DNA of 64,000 nucleotides from Bacillus_BE sp042263505 (GCF_042263505.1 NZ_JBHKFI010000006.1:1-64000); one strand, 5' to 3'; shown: positions 8,601 to 16,890, counted from the stretch's first letter. Notes: generated from the letters alone by a model not told the origin. Made by a program: numbers and translations.

Positions 8601-10023
8601 CATCATGCTCTCTGGAATGGATGATCCCCGAATGCTTGGAAAGAAGCTCTCGAAGATTTGTTTCCTTTTTTCTTAATTTCTCTATGGATTCCTTCGTTTG
8701 TTGTAATTGGTTAAGCAGGGGATTTAATTGATAGATTTGAGACTGCTTGTCCTTTTCTATTCTTTCTATCTGTGACAAATACCAACCAAGCAAGGCTTGT
8801 TTTGCTTCGATTAACTGATCCTCGTACTCCTGCACCTCTAAGGTTTGCTCGTATTTGGCTATCTCCTCTTCAATTTGATGTAACGCATCAGCTTGTTCCT
8901 TTCGATCAAGCTTCAATGCAGCCAATTTTAGCGAATAGTAATCCTTTCTATGTTGCTGTAAGCTTTCTTCTTTTTCTGTCGCCTTCGCTAAGGCTTCTTT
9001 ATACTCTGTTTCAAGCCTCTGCAAAACGAGTTCTTCGGAAAAAATTTCATAAGAGGAGGTTTTGACTTGATAAAGCACCTGATTCCTTTTCCATTCCTCT
9101 AATTTTTCTATAACTAGGGTATGCTCTTTTGAAAATTGCTGCTTCTCGTTTAATATTTTGTTCCAAGTCCCCTTGGCATGTTGCTTCGTTTTGAGATACT
9201 CTATCTCACGTTGATGAAGTTTCTCAAAAGTTCCGGCATATTTCTCTAAATGATGTTCAATTTGTTTATTTTCTTCAATGGTTTCTTTCAGCTTTTTATA
9301 ATTTTTAAAGCTAGCGTGCTGTTGTTCAAACATATCAGCAAATAAAGTGGATTCAAGGCCAACAATTGAACTCTCAACGGTTGGAATTAACAGCCTGTCA
9401 AACAGCTGATTAGTGCTTTTACATTCATCGAAAAAGGCTTCTACTCCACCTTCAGAGCTGTTAATCTTGGCTATGCTTTCCCATTCGCCAGAGATAATGT
9501 GATATTGCTCTTCAAGAAATGTTTTATATTCCTTGATGGTGTGAAAGGTTCTGGCACTAAAGGTTTTGTCGCGCATATGACTGTAATAATCCTGCATTTC
9601 TCCGCGCTCAGCAGTCCGTTTCCCTTCTCTTCCGTCTCGAACAAAAGGAATTCCCTCTATTCCATTCGGGTCATTTGCGTCATATTCATAGACATATCGC
9701 AAGGAGTCGAGTCCTTGCTTGGTTGTAAAAAGAGAAACTGCCGTCACAGCATATCTTCTAGGCTGATCATTGGTAATCCATTCAATCGCAATATGTGCCG
9801 GGGCATTTTCGAGCATTAATGTGGTTTTGATTTTTCGATTCGCTAAATCGGTATGAGGCAATATCGCTTGTAAGGCAGTCTGAATGAAGACGGTTTTCCC
9901 ACCGCCATTTTCGAGAAGAAGGGCCCCATTATGACCATCAAATAAAAATAGCTCATCATTATAGCGTTTGTTTCCCTCTTCATAGACGATATTGGTTAGA
10001 CGAATTTTACTGATAGAAGGCAT
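5608..10023 (-). CDS. jetC: Wadjet anti-plasmid system, SMC-like ATPase JetC
   Basis: The 1,471-aa motor subunit of a MukBEF-like complex that, in Wadjet systems, extrudes DNA loops and leads to cleavage of small circular DNA. Walker A is ENGGGKT (Lys43). About a thousand residues of heptad-rich coiled coil follow, interrupted near the middle by a hinge-like globular part. The C-terminal head has the ABC signature WSGGEKWS and Walker B RAVILDNPFG, then an H-loop-like TAHAEG. The frame is open to 10059, but ATG at 10023 has AAAGGAGGG at 7-nt spacing and begins MPSISKIRLTN, matching the family head domain. It overlaps jetB by 17 nt and is the last gene of the operon, before a terminator. Confidence 0.92.
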   Translation of the reverse strand: MPSISKIRLTNIVYEEGNKRYNDELFLFDGHNGALLLENGGGKTVFIQTALQAILPHTDLANRKIKTTLMLENAPAHIAIEWITNDQPRRYAVTAVSLFTTKQGLDSLRYVYEYDANDPNGIEGIPFVRDGREGKRTAERGEMQDYYSHMRDKTFSARTFHTIKEYKTFLEEQYHIISGEWESIAKINSSEGGVEAFFDECKSTNQLFDRLLIPTVESSIVGLESTLFADMFEQQHASFKNYKKLKETIEENKQIEHHLEKYAGTFEKLHQREIEYLKTKQHAKGTWNKILNEKQQFSKEHTLVIEKLEEWKRNQVLYQVKTSSYEIFSEELVLQRLETEYKEALAKATEKEESLQQHRKDYYSLKLAALKLDRKEQADALHQIEEEIAKYEQTLEVQEYEDQLIEAKQALLGWYLSQIERIEKDKQSQIYQLNPLLNQLQQTKESIEKLRKKETNLRELLSKHSGIIHSREHDVERLKQLLLSNPEQEEVQVELIHWQERAQFLDEAIIRLKQEVKQLMMQIQEADERKENLQKDYNLAKTDKNTIEYELSTMKKAQENLMERLTALRPQWIKMESIYHSQNSIESFMLETIDLLMRQKDALLHKERVAYRFVDDYGNQNTFFSDAFLETQLSSWKNQVDYLVTGVEYLEGLDGNMKERIKSYPLWPITLVTTNKSKPKVIEKLNHLADQLQFPITVITTEEALSIHQQENNHSWIAPDHWNKNIDANFFQEWKKQIGTYAKECSQQRIEKEGEIKRWEDGLNAFNHFLHTFPYEQITQLNEKLSKLKNQLEEYSASIQNQKQQIDEQRLKMSQHQRSIEQHHEEKQGLEGKIEKGIQYLQFEKEIEEERKKEKEAKEQLFELTRFQMKVNQELPYLEDEVSQFQARIADLNAELRILAQDEDYQSLKAFTPSFTNESKKNIQDQIRSLEMKISEINVTQGEWLAKQEATRKTIQRLDTQMKELLNEHREIDEERDFPSDGKSFMQTLWNRITQMDKEVEILTSDLQRKMSRMDKQKGKWETKNEQFKEDFPAQDILMFNQPLVEIRDQLNAEKEALDERKAFIDQELARMEKELKWIEEAKYGLELFEEGHHFTAPDIQAISLSTEESIHFSYNRKKFVKAITDELKKNQELVELESKEVEHAKRQFREFCLKSISDIKLQQMAINGVEHKQDYEEILDFKKNMIIRIEKSSRYANEHIRQSDEDVQHFINSIHSHLLTLVEELKQIPKKTKVKVLDDWKQIFSFTIPEWGEEIGKMRIREYIEWILQQLESEQFLNEQGIQDDGKVRKEIEMWLQSKQLLQMVMNNEVMKVSCRKVTNDNKVTTRSYSWEQSNIWSGGEKWSKNMTLFLGILNYVAEKKKHIQANMKHHRAVILDNPFGKASSEHVLSPVFFVAEQLGFQIIALTAHAEGKFLQDYFPVIYSCRLRASTDANKKVMTKEKWLHHAYFEDHEPKAMERLGETEQMVLFE

Positions 10024-10753
10024 CCTCATCCCTCCTTTCAAATCCATAAATAAATTCAAAAATTCCTTTATTGTATTCTACTTCCATAAAATAGCGCTGA
10101 ATGATGGTTTTCGCTTTTTCGGTCAATGTTATCTCGTCATTTCCGATTTCTTGAATTAATTCCTGATCGTTGAGAAAACGCTTTACGGTATCCATGAAAC
10201 TAAAGCGGCTAATCGTGTTTCCAGTTTGTTTTTTTGCTGTTTCCTTAATATCGTCCATATCCTCCCATTTCTCAATAATTAAACTCCAATTATAGGAAAA
10301 TTCTTTTTCTAATTGTTTGATTTCTTCCTCATCATGAGTTTTCAGTTGGTCGATTCGCTCTTGGATAAAGCGGACCCACTCATCCAATCGTAGGAATTGT
10401 CTAGTTGGCTCTCCACTTTGATACGAATCGTAAAAGCATCCAAATAGGATGATCGTTGAGAAATAGAGAAGATAAATATCGCCATTTGTCGCCCCTGACC
10501 GCAAGTAACGCCGTTTTATCCATTCGTTGCTGACATGAAAAGGAGAGAGTCTGGTTTTGGGGATGAGAAAGAGTTGCTCACTAGTACCGACAATCACACA
10601 ATCGACTTCGCGGCTATAGGCATCAAGAAGCCCACGAATTTCATCATCTGCCCGATATTGCTGGACAGCTTCCTTATCAGCTACTCCATCTTTTGCTAGT
10701 TTTGTATAAATCTGAAAAGCCCTGATGACTGTTTGCTCAGAGTAATTCATCAT
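10007..10753 (-). CDS. jetB: Wadjet anti-plasmid system, MukE-like subunit JetB
   Basis: About 248 aa, predicted winged-helix (KITE-like) protein that bridges the kleisin JetA and the JetC heads; the family corresponds to DUF4194 as remembered. The sequence is acidic, mostly helical and without membrane segments. The identity rests mainly on size and position between jetA and jetC. Several starts are possible (GTG 10759, ATG 10753, ATG 10750); GAGG sits 6 nt before the ATG at 10753. The start overlaps the jetA stop and its end overlaps the jetC start, which indicates translational coupling and fixed subunit ratios. Confidence 0.85.
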   Translation of the reverse strand: MMNYSEQTVIRAFQIYTKLAKDGVADKEAVQQYRADDEIRGLLDAYSREVDCVIVGTSEQLFLIPKTRLSPFHVSNEWIKRRYLRSGATNGDIYLLYFSTIILFGCFYDSYQSGEPTRQFLRLDEWVRFIQERIDQLKTHDEEEIKQLEKEFSYNWSLIIEKWEDMDDIKETAKKQTGNTISRFSFMDTVKRFLNDQELIQEIGNDEITLTEKAKTIIQRYFMEVEYNKGIFEFIYGFERRDEDAFYQ

Positions 10754-12251
10754 CTTCACCCTCTACTGTTATGATTAGCTCTTGAATCGAAAACCGTTCA
10801 TGCCGATTCAATACTCCAACTCCTTCACGAACGGTCAAGCTCCTATTTTCTAAAAGGGAAAGTGCCTCTCCGAGAAGTGTCTTTCCTTCCTCTTCATCCA
10901 TCTCTCCCTTGATAATGGGAGAGCGTTGATGGAGAATCAGCCAAAAATCATAAAAATATCGGTGCCCATACAAGCTTGATCTTTCGATTTCATCAAGATA
11001 ATCGATAAACTGGGAGAGTGTATTTCCTCTATTTAATTCATAGGCATGCAAAAAGAACTGCATCAGTTCTTTGTATTTTTTCATTAAACCTTTTTGATAT
11101 GGATTGTTTTCTTCTCTCTGATTCACCGAAATAAAGCTTTGTTCGACCCTTTCTGCACGATCCTCAGTAATGTTTTGCTCCGCTAATACCGTTAACGGTG
11201 ACCAAGTTTCATTTTCCTCAACTTTGAAAAAGGGATGAAGCACACCAGCCATTGCTTCTAAAGGCAGTGGGGTTGAGATGATGGTTGAAACTATATCTTG
11301 ATCAAAGTTAAAGGCTTGAATCCCCGTGTAGTAGAGGGATTCTTGCGCCGTAATTAAGGTCGTATTCTTCAAGGCAAAGGTTTGCTCTAAGAGTCGGGAA
11401 TGATGATAGTGGACTGATTCTAGTTCTCTTGTAATCGTCAAAATGAGATCGTATGTCTTCTTTTCTTTTTTATGAACATCCTTGGAGAAAAGGCGTTCTC
11501 TGGTTTCCTTCACAAATTGGCGCAGCTCCTTAAATTCTTCATCCTCTCTTGCCAGCCGACCATAAATATCCTCCAGCAGCTGCTTATATCGTTCAAACGT
11601 CTCCTCTGAGACAATGCTTCGTTGAATCTCATGCTTGAGCCTTGTCATTCTTTCCTCCAAGCTTTCAACATCAATCCGCATTTCATTAATCTGTCTAAGG
11701 GCCCCTTTAAATTCTCCTTTGTCTAATTGCTTTCTTAACATTAATTGATTAATAGAAAGCTGAAATTCACTATAAAACTCTTTAGTTGCAAATACTAATT
11801 CCAGGCCGTCTTCATCAAGGGTATAATATTGAGAGTTTGTTTTTATATCAAAATTATTGGCTTTGAGGATGGAGTATTCAATGACCTCCTCCTGATTCAC
11901 CTCCCAGTTGAAAAAGGAATAGCTTCTCTTTCTCCCTGTTGTTGGTCGGAAGGTCTGAATAATAGTTCTCGCGATTCGTTCATAATCTGCTTCATCAAGG
12001 CAATATTGGGATTCGGTGAGCTCTTTTAAGAATCTGGCTAAATGCTTAGCCCCCGTCTTATATTGTCTCATCAGCTTTTGTTCAAAAAAGAAAAGCAAGG
12101 TTAAGAGCCCGAGCCCCTTCATATCAATCATGTGCTCCGCTTGGTCCTGTTCTCTCTTACGATCGAGCTCATATAAGGGGTCGAATAGAGCAAGCCTTCT
12201 AACCCGTTCCCGATAGCCGTTTGTTATATCTTGGATATCAAGCTTGTCCAA
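10737..12251 (-). CDS. jetA: Wadjet anti-plasmid system, kleisin subunit JetA (MukF-like)
   Basis: Predicted kleisin of the Jet complex, 504 aa. The N-terminal third is a helical, winged-helix-like part (LFDPLYELDRKREQDQ near the start), a long charged coiled coil covers about residues 180-290, and a C-terminal domain follows. This matches the MukF-like architecture expected to join JetC heads. The frame is open to 12266, but TTG at 12251 has GGAGGG 8 nt upstream. It overlaps the end of jetD by 28 nt and jetB by 17 nt. Assignment is by architecture, length and gene order beside an unmistakable JetC and JetD. Confidence 0.88.
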   Translation of the reverse strand: MDKLDIQDITNGYRERVRRLALFDPLYELDRKREQDQAEHMIDMKGLGLLTLLFFFEQKLMRQYKTGAKHLARFLKELTESQYCLDEADYERIARTIIQTFRPTTGRKRSYSFFNWEVNQEEVIEYSILKANNFDIKTNSQYYTLDEDGLELVFATKEFYSEFQLSINQLMLRKQLDKGEFKGALRQINEMRIDVESLEERMTRLKHEIQRSIVSEETFERYKQLLEDIYGRLAREDEEFKELRQFVKETRERLFSKDVHKKEKKTYDLILTITRELESVHYHHSRLLEQTFALKNTTLITAQESLYYTGIQAFNFDQDIVSTIISTPLPLEAMAGVLHPFFKVEENETWSPLTVLAEQNITEDRAERVEQSFISVNQREENNPYQKGLMKKYKELMQFFLHAYELNRGNTLSQFIDYLDEIERSSLYGHRYFYDFWLILHQRSPIIKGEMDEEEGKTLLGEALSLLENRSLTVREGVGVLNRHERFSIQELIITVEGEDDELL

Positions 12252-13255
12252 TCCGCTTCCCTCCATATCTCTTGTAATTCCTTTGTTTTTAACGTTTCTT
12301 GAGGGTAATAGGTTCCATTTTGCAGCAAGCTAAGAATTTGCTCCTGATGTTTTTTGGGAAAATGAGTGATGAATTGTTTGATAGCTGTACTTCTTTCCTT
12401 TTGATATTCCTTTCCCGTCGCAGGTTCTTTTACAAGACAAGCTAAATAAAATGGAAGAGCAAGGACAGCCTCCTGTTTCTGATTCAAAGATGACCATATC
12501 GAGATTCCTTCTCGGTCCACATCGCCAAAATAAAAGAAGTGATGGTCAGCTGAAATCGGATATTGCATCGGAAACTGTTCAATACTTTTAATCACTGCTT
12601 TCCCACATCCGTAGATTAAAGTAGAAAAAGAGGTCTTTCTTAAGGTAGGTAACAAGCCTTGATAGGTGGTTTTATTTTCGACAATCAAATGGAATTGAGA
12701 TTTCTCATTAATTTGTGTGGGATTGATTGCAAACATGAGGGGTTCGGAAACAGGAATGATGTTTAATTGTGAAAACAGTCCGATTTTCTCAAGAATTTCC
12801 TTTCCCCCTTTTTCTACAATCCATTTTTCATCTCCCACTATCTCATAGCTTCGTTCTGGAGCAGGAACAGATTCCTGTGGAAAAGAATATCGCTTTAAGT
12901 AATCATCAACCTTCTTGATAAAAGGCAAATGTTCCTTCCAAATAGCTGGATCCTCACGATAATATTCATCTATATTAATTGAAGTGTGAAAAAGAAGGCG
13001 ATAATGCTGCAATTCTTTATGATAATCCCCAGTTAATTCACTCTTATTAATGCGATACTGAAAGGCTAAAGAGGGTGTTCGATGAGTCCGGCCTTTTGCT
13101 TTCACCATCATTAAAAGTTCAGTATCCTCTAATTGTAATATGATCTTGGCAAATTCTTCATATGTATGAATTAATGGCTTAAACATAAGTTCAAGCTCTG
13201 ATAGACTGATTGTTTTTTTCTTATAGGTGGCCAACATTCTTTTGCTTTCATCCAA
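12224..13255 (-). CDS. jetD: Wadjet anti-plasmid system, Toprim nuclease JetD
   Basis: The DNA-cleaving subunit of Wadjet, related to the topoisomerase VI A subunit. A DUF3322-like N-terminal DNA-binding part is followed by a C-terminal Toprim (DUF2220-like) domain. The Toprim metal-binding residues are visible: Glu193 in VENKTTY and the DxD pair Asp245/Asp247 in YFGDVDREG. Length 343 aa. The start is TTG at 13255 with GGAG 10 nt upstream. Here jetD is the first gene of the operon rather than the last as in the commonly drawn jetABCD order; this D-A-B-C order fits my recollection of Wadjet type III but was not verified. No residue loss suggesting inactivation was noticed. Confidence 0.9.
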   Translation of the reverse strand: MDESKRMLATYKKKTISLSELELMFKPLIHTYEEFAKIILQLEDTELLMMVKAKGRTHRTPSLAFQYRINKSELTGDYHKELQHYRLLFHTSINIDEYYREDPAIWKEHLPFIKKVDDYLKRYSFPQESVPAPERSYEIVGDEKWIVEKGGKEILEKIGLFSQLNIIPVSEPLMFAINPTQINEKSQFHLIVENKTTYQGLLPTLRKTSFSTLIYGCGKAVIKSIEQFPMQYPISADHHFFYFGDVDREGISIWSSLNQKQEAVLALPFYLACLVKEPATGKEYQKERSTAIKQFITHFPKKHQEQILSLLQNGTYYPQETLKTKELQEIWREADWTSLISKI

Positions 13256-13878
13256 CAGTTATGCACTCCTATTTTTTTCATTCTTTGTTAATTCTAATTG
13301 TACTAGATTTAATCAGAACACGCAGTATGAAAATATTAGAAAGGTCCAAGGCTGTTATTTTAAAAAAATATGTAAAATAGAGGATATGAAAAGTCAGTCG
13401 ATTTATTTTCCTAATCTTGATAATTCATTGGGTTGCTTATTTCTAGAAATGGATAAATTCACTAAAAAATAGAAACTCCAAAATATGAATGATAAAGTCT
13501 TATCTTTATACTCATACGGTCTCATTGTAAGACAGGTTTCAGTAGGTATAATCGGTTCATTTTATAAAAAAAGATAGAGCCAAACGAAAATCCTCAGTTT
13601 CCGTCTAGCTGCTATCTTCCATCAAATGAATATATTGCCCCTGCCAAGGATCTTTAGTTTAACATATTTCCGTATTATCAAAAAGGGTCTTCGTTTTTCT
13701 CCCATTACTATTACGGTATTTCGGTCCATATTCTCGCTATCATTAGTTTCTGCACTCTAATTAGGTATAATCACATCAAATTGTTTTCTTTAATCTCGGT
13801 AAATGATGTGATAGAATCACTTCTTAAGCTAATTTTATGAAACTCTTAGATTTCAACTTTGATATTAACAATCTAAAA
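13256..13878. other. Intergenic 0.6 kb upstream of the Wadjet operon
   Basis: AT-rich, holds the Wadjet promoter. A short open frame at 13227-13472 on the plus strand lacks a ribosome binding site and overlaps jetD, so it is not called. A weak imperfect hairpin lies near 13570-13620 (AAGATAG...CTATCTT). No transposase, integrase or tRNA marks an island edge here. Confidence 0.4.
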
Positions 13879-13913
13879 AAACACAACCCATTCTTAAACA
13901 AATGAGTTGTGTT
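13879..13913 (-). terminator. Terminator of the que-folE operon
   Basis: A 12-13-bp stem (13879-13891 with 13902-13913), fully paired only on the minus strand thanks to a G-U pair, followed by a T-run. It lies 8 nt past the folE stop. Confidence 0.8.
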
Positions 13914-13920
13914 GATTAAA

Positions 13921-14493
13921 CTACTTTTTGATATAACTCAAAATCTCCGCTCGTGCTTGGCTATCCTCTGCCAATGTACCTCGTACCGCAGTAGTAACAG
14001 TCTTGGCACCTGGCTTTTTCACACCACGCATGGTCATACACATGTGCTCTGCTTCTACGATCACCATCACACCATATGGTTCTAGTGTTTCCATTATCGT
14101 ATTAGCAACCGTTGAGGTAATTCGTTCCTGTAATTGAGGTCGGTGAGCAATTGCTTCAACTGCACGGGCGAATTTGCTTAGCCCAGCCACACGTCCGTTT
14201 TGAGGGATATACGCGACATGCGCAACTCCATAGAATGGGACGAGATGATGTTCACATACGGAGTAAAATGGAATATCTTTTATTAAGACAAGCTCCTCAT
14301 GATCCTCGTTAAAAATTGTTTCAAAATACTGCTTTGGATCGATGGTTAATCCAGAAAATATTTCTTCGTACATCTTGGCAACACGCTTTGGTGTCTCGAG
14401 TAATCCCTCTCTGTTTGGATCTTCACCAACCGCCTCTAAAATTAAACGAATGGCTTCTTCGATTTGTGTTTGATTGATGTTTGTCAATTTCAT
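13921..14493 (-). CDS. folE: GTP cyclohydrolase I (FolE)
   Basis: Converts GTP to 7,8-dihydroneopterin triphosphate, the first step shared by folate and queuosine synthesis, in the cytosol. The zinc/active-site stretches CEHHLVPFYG and EAEHMCMTMRGV are intact, as is the LSKFARAVE helix. The frame is open to 14565, but ATG at 14493 matches the known Bacillus start (MK...QIE.A...ILEA.GEDPNREGL) and follows AGGGGG, giving 190 aa, the usual length. It is the last gene of queC-queD-queE-folE, where it supplies the substrate for QueD; preQ1 feedback at the leader would therefore also touch folate precursor supply unless another folE exists. Confidence 0.97.
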   Translation of the reverse strand: MKLTNINQTQIEEAIRLILEAVGEDPNREGLLETPKRVAKMYEEIFSGLTIDPKQYFETIFNEDHEELVLIKDIPFYSVCEHHLVPFYGVAHVAYIPQNGRVAGLSKFARAVEAIAHRPQLQERITSTVANTIMETLEPYGVMVIVEAEHMCMTMRGVKKPGAKTVTTAVRGTLAEDSQARAEILSYIKK

Positions 14494-14536
14494 TTCCCCC
14501 TGCCCTGTTGCTATTAAACTAGTCTTCAGATCCTCT

Positions 14537-15265
14537 TTAAACACCTCGTTTGTTTCCCCAAACATACGTGTGCAGCTGAGGTAGAACTTTTACGTTTTTC
14601 CATTCATGATCGGCCATTACTTTTTCAATGAGCCATTCATATCTCGCTATTAATTGACTTAATAGTTGTTGATTGTCCATTGTTTGGATATCATCATTTC
14701 CAACCTGAAGGAAAAAGGAGACATCGGGATAACGCAGATGAACCTTTTTCGCATAATCGTAATCGGGTTTATCAAAAATTACCACTTTTAAACTCGTATT
14801 CTTCAACCTCTCCTGTTCTTTCAACTGAAGAATGATGGAATCAAGTGTAGCAAAATTCGTTATCATCTTCGAGCTTGGCGGTTTCGGCGAGATCGTTAAG
14901 GCATCGATATCGATAAACCAGTCCTGCCATTTGCTCCCTTGTGTTTCTAAACCTATTTGGATGTTCTTTTCTTTTAATAAATGGATGAGTTCATTTAGAT
15001 TTTTTAATAGTGCAGGATTTCCTCCTGATATCGTTACAAACGAAAATCCATCACCACCAAGTGTATAGAGCTTCTGCCAAATTTCCTCTGCCGTCATTTG
15101 TTTGCTTAACTTTTTTCCCGAACCGTCCCAGGTGAAGGCAGAATCACACCATGAGCAGGAATAATCACAACCTAAGGTACGAACAAACATTGTTTTTTGT
15201 CCGATGACCATTCCTTCTCCTTGAATCGTCGGGCCAAATATCTCCATTACAGGAATTTTACTCAT
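14537..15265 (-). CDS. queE: 7-carboxy-7-deazaguanine synthase (QueE)
   Basis: Radical SAM enzyme that converts 6-carboxytetrahydropterin to 7-carboxy-7-deazaguanine. The iron-sulfur ligands form CxxxCxxC: Cys33, Cys37 and Cys40 in GCDYSCSWCD. The N-terminal EIFGPTIQGEG and the SGGNPAL segment are typical. ATG at 15265 overlaps the queD stop by 8 nt, and GGGAGTGG precedes it; the longer frame to 15325 lies inside queD. At 242 aa it has the normal length. It acts between QueD and QueC in the pathway to preQ0. Confidence 0.96.
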   Translation of the reverse strand: MSKIPVMEIFGPTIQGEGMVIGQKTMFVRTLGCDYSCSWCDSAFTWDGSGKKLSKQMTAEEIWQKLYTLGGDGFSFVTISGGNPALLKNLNELIHLLKEKNIQIGLETQGSKWQDWFIDIDALTISPKPPSSKMITNFATLDSIILQLKEQERLKNTSLKVVIFDKPDYDYAKKVHLRYPDVSFFLQVGNDDIQTMDNQQLLSQLIARYEWLIEKVMADHEWKNVKVLPQLHTYVWGNKRGV

Positions 15266-15740
15266 TTTCCATCCACTCCCGTCTTGCTTCAGCATAACTT
15301 GTGGGAGTTTCAAATAAACGTACAAATTCCACTCTTGCTTTGTTGTATTGCTGCTTGCGATCCTCTTGATTCAAGGCTCGCTCCATTTTTTCATAAATCC
15401 AGACAACCATGTTTTCAGCCGTTGTATTCATCGGTGGCAGCGTTTCGTTTAAATAACGGTGATCTAGGTAAATCTCGATGTCTTTTTTCCATATCTCTTT
15501 GATGTCGCCAAAATCAACAGCTAATCCACGATGATCCAGAAAGCCGCTGATACCAAAAATCACTTTATAGGTATGTCCATGCAAATTTTTGCATTTTCCT
15601 TCATAATCATGGAGATGATGCGCAGCGTCAAAGGTAAATTCCTTGCTGATCATGACTCGTTTTTGATGATATTTTAATTGATCTCTCTGAATATCTTCAT
15701 CAATTTTTTGCAGTTTATCTACGATGCGAAACCCATACAT
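15258..15740 (-). CDS. queD: 6-carboxytetrahydropterin synthase (QueD)
   Basis: Makes 6-carboxy-5,6,7,8-tetrahydropterin from dihydroneopterin triphosphate, the product of FolE. Zinc ligands are in FDAAHHL and LHGHTYK, and the catalytic Cys is in GKCKNLHGH. The C-terminal ETPTSYAEARREW is characteristic of Bacillus QueD. There is an extra N-terminal stretch of about 30 residues before MISKEFTFDAAH, as in Bacillus homologues. ATG at 15740 is 3 nt after the queC stop, and its ribosome binding site GGAAGGAG overlaps the queC end. Confidence 0.96.
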   Translation of the reverse strand: MYGFRIVDKLQKIDEDIQRDQLKYHQKRVMISKEFTFDAAHHLHDYEGKCKNLHGHTYKVIFGISGFLDHRGLAVDFGDIKEIWKKDIEIYLDHRYLNETLPPMNTTAENMVVWIYEKMERALNQEDRKQQYNKARVEFVRLFETPTSYAEARREWMENE

Positions 15741-15742
15741 GT

Positions 15743-16405
15743 TTATCGCTCCTTCCGAACTAGTAGGTATTCCTCTAGTCCTTTTTTACGAAGCTTGCAT
15801 GCTGGGCACTCCCCACATCCATCGGCGATAATGCCGTTATAGCAAGTTAAAGTTTTTTCGCGAACAAAATCGAATGCCCCCAGTTCATCTGCTAATGCCC
15901 AGGTTTCTGCTTTATTAATCCACATGAGGGGTGTATGAATGACAAATTGCTGATCCATGGAAAGATTCAAGGTAACATTTAAGGATTTCACAAAAATGTC
16001 GCGACAGTCTGGGTAGCCGCTAAAATCCGTTTCGCAAACCCCTGTCACGATATGCTTTGCACCAATTTGACTCGCTAAAACCCCTGTGAAAGACATAAAC
16101 AATAAATTTCTTCCGGGTACGAAGGTGGACGGCAATTCTCCTTCTTCTCCATCTCTCACTTCGATCTCATTTCTTGTTAAAGCATTTGGTGCTAATTGAT
16201 TTAAAAGGGACATTTCCAAAATATGATGCTTGATACCCAGTTCTTTCGTAATATTTTTGGCGCATTCAATTTCTGTAATATGCCTTTGGTTGTAGTTGAA
16301 TGTGACAGCCTCAACCTCTTTGAATTGCTTTATTGCCCAGAATAGACAAGTCGTGCTGTCTTGACCACCACTAAAAACCACCACTGCTTTTTCGTTCTTT
16401 AACAC
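15743..16405 (-). CDS. queC: 7-cyano-7-deazaguanine synthase (QueC)
   Basis: ATP-dependent enzyme that forms preQ0 from 7-carboxy-7-deazaguanine and ammonia. It has the PP-loop VVFSGGQDSTTC (residues 9-20) and the C-terminal zinc-binding cysteines in CNGIIADGCGECPACK. Length 220 aa is standard. It starts with GTG at 16405, 7 nt after AAGGAG. It is the first gene of the operon and is preceded by a preQ1-I riboswitch and a terminator hairpin, so it is expected to be shut off when the end product preQ1 is plentiful. Confidence 0.97.
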   Translation of the reverse strand: MLKNEKAVVVFSGGQDSTTCLFWAIKQFKEVEAVTFNYNQRHITEIECAKNITKELGIKHHILEMSLLNQLAPNALTRNEIEVRDGEEGELPSTFVPGRNLLFMSFTGVLASQIGAKHIVTGVCETDFSGYPDCRDIFVKSLNVTLNLSMDQQFVIHTPLMWINKAETWALADELGAFDFVREKTLTCYNGIIADGCGECPACKLRKKGLEEYLLVRKER

Positions 16406-16428
16406 AATAAAACTCCTTCCAAATGAAA

Positions 16429-16458
16429 AAGCTGTACTCCAAGATAGAAGTACAGCTT
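16429..16458 (-). terminator. Leader terminator between preQ1 aptamer and queC
   Basis: AAGCTGTACT (minus strand 16458 to 16449) pairs with AGTACAGCTT (16438 to 16429), followed by TTT. It sits between the preQ1 aptamer and the queC ribosome binding site, the expected expression platform for transcriptional attenuation. Confidence 0.8.
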
Positions 16459-16462
16459 CTTC

Positions 16463-16497
16463 TTAGTTTTTTTAAAGAGGGGTGCTAGAACCTCCAC
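16463..16497 (-). promoter_or_regulatory. preQ1-I riboswitch aptamer
   Basis: On the minus strand the leader reads GGAGGTTCTAGC, a short C-rich loop, CCTC, then an A-rich tail ending AAAAACTAAG. These are the conserved elements of the class I preQ1 pseudoknot, nearly identical to the Bacillus subtilis queC leader. It binds preQ1 and, with the downstream hairpin, should end transcription of queC-queD-queE-folE. Confidence 0.93.
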
Positions 16498-16529
16498 CGC
16501 GTATGCGGATTTTATTATTTACGCGATAT

Positions 16530-16538
16530 ATTATAACA
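16530..16538 (-). promoter_or_regulatory. Sigma-A extended -10 promoter of the que operon
   Basis: The minus strand reads TGTTATAAT, a perfect TGnTATAAT extended -10, placed about 35 nt upstream of the riboswitch aptamer. The -35 region is poor, which is normal for extended -10 promoters. Confidence 0.6.
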
Positions 16539-16539
16539 T

Positions 16540-16843
16540 AATCCATTATTTTGTTAGAAGCTTTTTGTTTCAAAGATTTATGGAGTTTGTTCTATTGCAA
16601 TAGAAATATTCTGCCAACGGGTTGGGAAGGCTGCTTTTCTTCAATACAACTTGAAAAAACAGACTCTCCATTTTGTTCTTATATAGAAACTTTTCCGGTT
16701 TCATTAGTTAAGGATTCCACTGATATTTTCTAGCATTCAAAATTTATTTTCAACTTCTCTCACATATCTATATTAAGCCGTTTCCTTTTTTTGACTTTAT
16801 CATTTATTCGATCCCTCATGAACAAGATCATCACTTAAATCAA
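16540..16843. other. Intergenic, nothing recognised
   Basis: About 300 nt between the que promoter and the azoreductase terminator. A short plus-strand frame at 16551-16733 has no convincing ribosome binding site or family features. Confidence 0.4.
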
Positions 16844-16847
16844 AGAA

Positions 16848-16873
16848 GCCGAATTCCATTCCTGGAACCCGGC
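16848..16873 (-). terminator. Probable terminator of azoR
   Basis: 10-bp stem with two G-U pairs (16848-16857 with 16864-16873); the T-tract is weak (TTCTTTGATTT). It lies 18 nt beyond the azoR stop. Confidence 0.55.
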
Positions 16874-16890
16874 CAACATCGAATCACTTA

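Noticed and set aside
13227..13472. 81-codon plus-strand frame beside jetD
   Set aside because: Overlaps the jetD start, has no ribosome binding site and no family features.
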